DNA from: Diphasiastrum complanatum | Lineage: Eukaryota; Streptophyta; Lycopodiopsida; Lycopodiales; Lycopodiaceae | Assembly (NCBI GenBank): GCA_029204225.1 | Contig: MU832623.1 | Span: forward strand, 1 to 64,000 | Reading direction: 5' to 3' | DNA: 64,000 nucleotides | Shown: piece after piece, positions 52,201-61,100 of the stretch | How the letters are laid out: every line of letters starts with the position of its first letter | Position numbering within the stretch: the first letter of the stretch is position 1 | Notes under the pieces: generated by a model | What the model was told of the DNA's origin: nothing | Database searches by the model: none | Seen by the model: only the letters and a program-made list of their open reading frames with translations | Made by a program: the position numbers and the translations under genes

Positions 52201-54422
52201 AGTCTCCCACAAAGTCTTAGACCATCAACTCCATGCATATTGCTACAACAACCCTACTCATTCCATTGCCCAAGAATAGGGGTCACATAAACTTACATTA
52301 AGGTTCACAAATTTGTATCAAGACCGACATACTTCAAAGGTGAAGGGCAGACTCCATCACGATGAAGGCTAGCACTAAAGAGCATATATCTAACACTTCT
52401 TGAGCCTTCATGCAGCGCCAGGAGCTCATCCTAGATGGACAGGCCTTAGAGGTAGTTTCCTCTTATACCTATTTGGGGATACTCTTTTCTGGTCCTACCT
52501 TCAGCATGCGGCAGGCTGCCAACACCCGACTTGGGAAGGGGCATTCCTCTCTTGTTCAGCTTGAGCGGTTCTGTTTCAGGAAGCTCATCCGAGATGCTCG
52601 CAGTAAATGTAGACTCTTTGATACTATTGTCACCCCCACAGACTTATATGCAGCAGAGACATGGTGTACCGGCCTCCCTTCATCACATTGGGCCAGCATT
52701 TCACGATTGCAGACCACCATGTTAGCTCGTATGATTCGGGCGAAGCCCTCAGTTCCACATGAGATCCTTCTTGCAAAGATTGTCGTTCCACCTATTCAGA
52801 TATATGCCGCATTCCAGCTTATCAAATACATTCAGAGAATCCAGGCTCTGCCTGATGAGGATATGAGATATACACAGACAGCACTTGTTTCCTCACACTT
52901 TCTTCATGACCAGGGTTATCCACTATCGTGGTTCTCTCAGGCATCCCAGTTCCTCCTTGAGTCATTTGGTATCTCCATTACAGAGCTCCCCTCCAGTACT
53001 CATCAATATATCAGGCGCATCTTATATCGGGCATATCTCGACCGTACTTGGGGGCTACAGCTTGGGGTTAAACCCGGCTACTACTGGACTCATTTTATTG
53101 AGCTTGACATAGCAGGGTTCCCAGTCTTACCGCATTATTTGAACTCAAGACTATCACATTGCCTCAGATTTACATTGGGACAGCTCCGCGTATCATCACA
53201 TCAATTGCCTATTGAGACTGGTAGATTCCAGGGTACCCCGAGAGAGGAGCGGATTTGCCAGTTATGCTCTTTAGAGGAGGTGGAGTCAGAGGAGCACTTT
53301 ATCTTTAGGTGCCCGGTATATTACGAGATCAGAGGGCGATACCACTATTTGTTCCGAGACACACCTGTCACCTTACGATCGCTCATAGCTTATGAGGATT
53401 CCCGATGCGCGACACTCATGATACGAGAGATGTTTATACTACGACAAGATTTGTATCAGATAGCCCAGCCGAGTCAGGTTTCTCAGCCTCAGATTGCTTC
53501 TTTCTTCTCTAGGAGGAGAGGACGATTTGATGACGGTGACGACGACGATGATGATGACCTACTTGCCCACAAAGACCAGAGACGTCCCACACATACCCAT
53601 GTTGCAGCACGAGCTACTCGACCTATCACGAGGAGAACTCTTCATCCTCTCAGACGACGTCAGAGACCACCAGTGGCCCTTCATGTCGCAGGCCGTATTA
53701 CATCCTTCTATAGCATCAGCACCAGCAGGACAGGACTAGATGATAGCGTCATACCTCACTCATGACTGTTAGCTAGATACATGCTCCCACTTGTTTCTTA
53801 TAGCATCACATCTATTTCAATTTATAGCTTTAGCTCTAGACTTGCTACTTTTGTTACTGATTTGGAGACATTTCATACGCTCCTATGGTTACCACATACT
53901 TGACATGCACATTTACTAGTCTTATATGCCTTTTGGCATGGAAAAGACATTAATAAAGCTTTCTTTCTTTCTTTCTTTCTTTCTCTCTCTCAGTTTTTGG
54001 AAGGAAATCTTCAGCACCATAGCAAAGGTATAGAAACTGCCTAGCGACCTAAGAAGGACCCAGATACTCTTGTCATCCGCTTCATGTCGGTGTCTCACTA
54101 GTGCGAAGTTTTAAGGAAATGATCTAAATTGTGTGATACCAAAATCTATTTGGACGAAGATCTTACTTTCATCCAAGTCCAAGAACGTAAGAAGGCAAGA
54201 CGATAAGCTCTATCAACTGGCAAACGGCTTATCTATCGTGACGGCATTATCAGATTTGTGGTTCGTAAGCCTATAGTTAATGAGAGTCTTAATCTGAGAT
54301 AGAGTCTGAGTTAGAGAAATGAAGAGATGTCTAGTTGAGCATGTTTTGACGGCACTGATCCGTCTTGTTTCCATCTTTTCTAATGTCTTTGTTCGCCTTT
54401 CGGCATGGAAAAGACGTTAATA

Positions 54423-54500
<78 letters not shown>

Positions 54501-55039
54501 GTAATGCTGATCCAAGCATCCCCATGTTGATAGTTCCAATGTTTGCCAAATTTGTTCCCTTTTCCTAATCCCCATCCGCATTGCTAATCTAACCCCCACT
54601 TTGCTGCAAATCCACCACCTCCTCTATCGCGATTCCAACCCCCTGCCTCCCCCCAAATCTACAAACTGCTCTAGATTTCCCTAGGCTAGTATAAGGGACA
54701 ACCTAACAAATTTGCAAGGATGTCAAATATGTTCTTACACCACTTTATATACTTTATTTCTATTTGTCTAGCTTCCAATGCTCTCTAATTTAAGGGAGGG
54801 GAATACACGAGCTACCGTGAAGGCTAGCAGAAAAGTTATAACAATCAACGAAATACATTCTCAATTCTCTGAAATAACGGCCCTAAACAATGCGAAATGT
54901 CATTGATTCAACTTGAAGCATCAACAAACTCAACCCTACATCACAGCAAGACAATAAGGAAACAAAATGCATCCTGAACAAATGAAAAGGGTGTTCATAT
55001 ACAATCTGGATCACATCCATGGTGTGTGCATGCGTGTGT

Positions 55040-55123
<84 letters not shown>

Positions 55124-58100
55124 CAACTTGTTGTGCGAAAGTTGCTGCTTCGATTGCTGCTGCAGCAAGGCTGCTACTTTGAGATGGACCAGACCCAGCT
55201 GAAGAGGAATGAGGGCCATGGATACTTTTTGCAAATGCCACTCTCAGGACCTGACCATTCTTTTCAAGTGTTGTTCCACTACTTGCTTCCAAGGCTTTGG
55301 TTGCATCCTCCACCTGGGTAAGGAATTAGTCGGAAGAATTCTATCAATGCGAATATATGAGACTAAATCGTGTAAAAGCAGTGCATAGTTAGACATAGTA
55401 AATCAAAGAGTAGAGCCACGTGCATAAAAACATAACCACCTTACACAGAAAGGTCGAGATGTGTGCGTGAAAAAAATCATGTCCTGAGGTGAGTATGCAT
55501 TGACTATAGAAAAAAATGTGCTGAGTATGCATTGATTATAGTCAAAGCTGAAGGGCAGACTCAAGCCTAGAAAATGAACTTTGAAGCCCTAATAAACTTA
55601 AGCATTAAAATTAATTTAGAATACAATTTCTTTGAAAGAGTGACTTCAAGATGAGCATCTAGAGAAGGCAGTCATGGAAAGATACCTCAATAGATAAATA
55701 ATCAAGAATAAAGGTTTCTATGAACTAAAATCTACAATTTCAAAGGGAAACATAGCAGAGAATGTACCGAATGAAAATGTACAAAAGCAAAGCCCCGTGA
55801 TACATGTGTGAACTTATCTCGTACTAAACGCAAGTCCTGCAGCATTAGGACAAAATGAAATCAAAAAGAAAATTAATGCAAATCTTAACACATATTTTGG
55901 GCTAGTACATCTTGCACTAATCAGAGCAAAGAGCATAAACATGGAAATAAGTACCTTAATAGCCGCATGTTTGGAGAATTCAAAATGCAGACTCTCTTCG
56001 TCCACATTTTCATCCAGGCCACGAACAACTAAAACATGTGTAGGGCCTGCTATTTTTACACTAAGCATAAGTTGCAAATCCATATCATTTCTAAACTTTT
56101 CATTAGGCCTAGCACAAAACAGGCACATACCTGGTTCGGAAATTTTCTTCCCAGCCGGAGCTGCAGATGAAAGTGGGGTGTCTGCTGCAGGTGCATCTTC
56201 CGCACGTCCTTCATTACACTGTTGAATACAAAGCAATAGAAAATGGTCACCCTACAAGTAAAAGGATGCATCTGAACATCATCACAGCCTGAGACATTTA
56301 AAACATTCGTTTAAGCTCCTTGATATCTCAAGGGAAACTAAAAATAAAGAATAGTGACAGTAGGAAGAGAATAGTTTGGTTCTTTCTTAAAAAGACCGAG
56401 ATGATAAACTACTCCCAAGTAGAACATGGACCAGGCGCAGTAACCTTTCTGCAATAGAAACAGAGGTTCATCTAACACTTTACGGTAACAAAACAATAAA
56501 GACAGTAAGACTACAAGGAAAAAACCCTCATAAGAAAGAAGACCAGGATAATAAACAAATCCAACGTAGAATGGAGATCAAACAGAAACAAGCTTGCTGC
56601 AAGAAATACACAGTGTTCATCTAAGACTTCAAACAGTGCAGCAACTATACAACTGCAAACATAATCATTTCTTTTAAGTCTGTGCATTTATTTTTCCTCA
56701 TCTACATCCAAGCCAAATCTTTGTTTTCAAAAAACAGTAATAAGATCTAAATTGCTTAAAATGACTCAAATCTGCAAGGTGAAAAATCTAGAGGTGGGGG
56801 CTTTACTATGGCCAAGTAACATCAACTTTACCTGGAAGCAAACAGTACGACGTGCAAAATTAACACACCCACAAACTGTGCACATCCAGTCAGCTGCTGC
56901 CACAGCACCACCTTTTACATTTGCTGAACCAGCTCCTCGTGTTACATGACCTTGTGCTGCTTGAGGTGCACTAGATCCTCCAGTTGGCTTGCTACTGTCG
57001 ATTGGGCATAACACCACAATGTAAATAACAAATTTACCCAAGCCACAAGACATTGCAAAAATTGTACTCAAAACTTTCACCCTTGAATTTAAAACCAGGA
57101 GCTTAGCATCACCATAGAGATTATCACGGTTTTCTCACAACACATCATTCTAAAAATGTATATATAGCATCTGAGTTGCAGCGGATCGAGATCCGCTGCA
57201 AAAACGTTCCGGATCGCGTGATCCGGAAAGTCAGCGATTTGCGACCCGGATCGCAAATTTTTTTTTTTTTGGTGGCCAATTTTTTTTTTTTTTGAGTTTA
57301 ATACTAACTAAACCGTAATTGAATGGTGGACATGCTTTTCCAATAGATATCAGAAATCCATTTTGAAATGGTGTTCTGATGCCAATGGTTTGCAGATCTA
57401 CTAATTCCATTAACAGAAAACGATAGAAAGAGTTAGAAGGAGCCTTCCTTAGAAGGGCGGGAATTGTATACTTCTTGTGGAATAGCTGAAACCATCTGAA
57501 ACCATCTACTGATGTCCAAATTTCTGAAACCATCTCAAACCATATGAAAATGCAGCCAGTTTTCTTAAACCATCTACTGATGTCCAGATTTCTAATGAAT
57601 GTAGCCTGCAGCCATCTGAAACCAAGCAACAGATCTGCATAACAATTGCTATTTTGATATCCTTTCAAATGATACCCATATTGGCAAATAAAAAAAAAAA
57701 AATTCGGGAAACCCTAATGGGAAATCCCGGATCGCATTCCTGAACGCGTTCCGGAACACGGACTGCAACTTTGTATGGCATATAGTGATAGGAGTTTTTC
57801 ATCTAGGTTACGCATGCTTATTGGCCAGACTGACATTCCAAAGGCAGAGCGTTCCAGAACAATGGAATGAAAAAAATAACTTAAGTTTTTTTTATCTATG
57901 GCAACCCTAATAGGACATGCAAACTAGAAGCAACAGTAGGCTTCCAAATCTACAGAATTCTATTGTATGCAGTGCATTTATGTCAAGTTAGTGACTCCTT
58001 GTCATGCCTTCTCAGTGATATCAAAGCCAAAGCTTGCAGGTTGAAAATCTAGAGTGATGAGGAAGGAGTGCTACCAAGGGAGGAAATCAAACTTCATGAA

Positions 58101-61100
58101 TGTCAAATTTTGTCACTTTAAAATTTGTATGCTTGCTTCAGTTACCAACAATGTGTTAAAGAACACAGTACGTTTGCATGATGTGCAACAAGCTACAATT
58201 CTGTAGGAAAATTCCCAACATTACTTAATTATTTGTCGAAACATCTTCCAACTGCATGAATACCGGTTCCATAATCATAGTGTAGATGTACAAGGGTCGT
58301 TCAATGTTATTCAATGCTTTGCGAGATCTCAAAATGTAGCAAAGCAAACTTATAGCTATGATACAGCTTGTTACACAGGTAGTTACAGTTGAGGCATTCA
58401 ATGTCATGACTCATGAGGTACAATCCTGTCCAGATGGAGACAGATGTACAGATCAGTTAATTGCTTCAGTTTTAGGGGGATTCTTTCAATCAACTGCTTC
58501 GAAGTTCAAACTCTACTAATGCATCTATGGCTAACCAAAAGGCATCCGTATCTGCATCTACGGTACAGGTGGTTTCAGCTCGTTAAAGATGCATGACAGG
58601 TTGTCATGACTCATGACGTACAATCCTGTCCAGATGGAGACAGATGTACAGATCAGTTAATTGTTTCAGTTTTAGGGGGATTCTTTCAATCAACTGCTTC
58701 GAAGTTCAAACTCTACTAATGCATCTATGGCTAACCAAAAGGCATCCGTATCTGCATCTACGGTACAGGTGGTTTCAGCTCGTTAAAGATGCATGACAGG
58801 TTGTTACTTACAGCTGAAGCATTCAATGTAATGAGTATAATCAAGTCCAGATGAGGCACAACAAATGTTTCGGTTCCAACTTCCAACAGACCGGGCAGAG
58901 TCACTTGTTCTAGTGATTCTTAATCATGACAATGTTCTAGTAGTACCACAGCTTTCTTCTCAGTATGCGAGTTCCAGTTCCAGTTGGCCTTTTTATTATG
59001 GCTCCTCCAGGAAGGTTTTGTGCTTAAGCAGCAGATTATGCCATCAAAACTAACTCAATATCAAATTATCAATCCCAAGAAACTGGAACCTTCCTAGTGC
59101 AAAAACACAACTGTAATGCAGCCAGGTGCTGAATTTTATCAGCTGCTCAAAGTAATTATTAAAAATGAGCCAAATCATAGAAGGCATAGAAGTCACGACA
59201 TACAAAAATCATACAATACCTGTATTCAAAAAAGACACGCCGCCCATTAACAACTAAACCTTCATTTCCAATGCCCTCCATCATCTTTTGTGCACCTTCC
59301 TGAAAATGAAAAGATTCAATTGAGTCCAAGAAGTAGCACTTAGTATGTCTTACCTAGTGCATGAGACAACATAAATAAATAGACCAACTAACATCCTTCG
59401 TCTTGGCAAAAGGCAAGTAGTCAAGGAATGACAAACCATGGATATTCTCAAACGCATTCATGTAAGTGATATTATTTACCTCCTAACTAGACCTAACTCA
59501 AACAAAAACTTAATGGTCAAGAGTTCCCAAATCGGCAATGATGCCTATTTTCCGAAGTGGATGAAATCACTATATGAAAATGGCAGGCATGTAGTTTAAT
59601 CAACTTAATGAGTTAAAAGTGGACCATGTAGCACTTCCCTCAGCAACTTAAGAGAACATCAGGAACCAGGCCTGGGCCTGAACTTAATTCTCCTCGACAA
59701 AAATGAAAACTATCACGCCATTTTCATGGTATGTACATGAGAAGAAAAGAGAGCATTCTTATAAATAATGCGTTAAAGTTACTAAATCCAAAAAAGGGAA
59801 ACCGAAAATTGGGCAAAGAAGCACCACAGGATGATCCAGAGAAGAAAAGAGAGCATTCTTATAAATAATGCATTAAAGTTACTAAATCCAAAGACGGAAA
59901 ACCGATAATTGGGCAAAGAAGAACCACAGGATGATCCACAGAGTATACATTGTTAACATAAACTTGTGCACCTTTGTGCGGTTGTAGTAGGGAGAGAGGC
60001 ATGTACCACTGAGGGGAAATCAATGAAGGCAAATCCACGTGATATGCCTGAGTTCTTCTCCTTAATCACACGAACATGCTTCAAGGGGCCCCATTCAGCC
60101 TGCATTCACCAAAATACCAGATTTGTGATTGAGAAAACCTTAGCAATTGGCAGCATCTATAATACCATTCACATGCATAGTATGTTAAGATGTAATTACC
60201 AGAGCTTGATAGAGATCATCTTCCAATGTCTTCTGTGATAATCCCTTCACTACTAGGGTTGCTGAGGGAGGCTGAAAGAACAAATATCAAATTACAAGTC
60301 GAACATAATCAGAAAATACAAAAACTTTGAAAACATGAGATCAACACTTCAACTAACTCTCACCACAACAGAAGCTAAGTTTCAATCTTTAAAAGGACTC
60401 CACATGAGACTATTTTCAAGCTTTATAAGCTGCTGACCAGCAAAATGTAAGTTAGGCACTTACTAATGATGCTCGCTCCCGCTGCCGGTTCCCATCTCGG
60501 TCTCGCTTCTTCTCGCTGGATGTATCACGGCGCAGCTCTTCATGGCTGTCCTCTCGTTGGGCCCTGCTACGAGCTCGTGGAGAGCGTGACCTGTGCATGC
60601 GATCATCATGACTAAAAGAACGTGAGCGATCCCGTCGTCGGTCTCTGTCCGGACTCCAATCCCTTTCCCTGCTCCGGCTTCTTCTGCTCCGATCTCTTTC
60701 CCTGCGCCTTCGAACATCCTTCTCTCGCCTGCTCCTCTCCCGGTCAAACTCATAATCACGATGTCTAGAATACTCATACTCCTCCTCCCGACTTCCTTCT
60801 CGACTTGGCTGCAGTATTCTATGCCGGTAGTCATATTCATCATCGTCTTCAAGACTATCCCTATCCCAATTAGGGTGTTGCCCACCAACATTGTCAAACC
60901 CATATTCCTGATAATCATCCCTAAAACTTTCAACTAAGCTACGTTTCTCATGTCCCTGTCTCTGTGCTTCCCGGATAATTGCGATTTCCTCTTCTAAGCT
61001 TCGCCTCTGAGCAGAAGGCCAAAGGCCAAGAACAGGAGGTCGCAGTGAAAAAGCATCCCTTTCAAATAGTAAATCCCTGGGGTATACAGCTCTTGGAAAG

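Larger units (their letters stand above)
51431..55127 (-). other. SUA: Intron 11 of the SUA-like gene (3.7 kb), holding LINE fragments and microsatellites
   Basis: This is the longest intron. It contains a LINE 3' half in antisense to the gene (52410-53993), a second LINE-derived fragment (about 54060-54425), a (CT)n tract (54426-54498) and the TG/GA composite tract next to the donor. Exons on both sides remain in phase, so the insertions appear to be tolerated. Confidence 0.75.

Noticed and set aside
55814-56236. Reading exons 8-9 as one continuous 264-nt exon
   Set aside because: The frame is open, but the 28 extra codons interrupt the conserved SEPGPTHVLVVRG junction and are bordered by good GTATGTG and TAGCAG splice sites, so an intron is more likely; retention is kept as a finding.
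60463-60933. 156-codon minus-strand frame overlapping the RS exon
   Set aside because: It is an out-of-frame shadow of exon 3; the true frame has conserved ends and matching splice phases.
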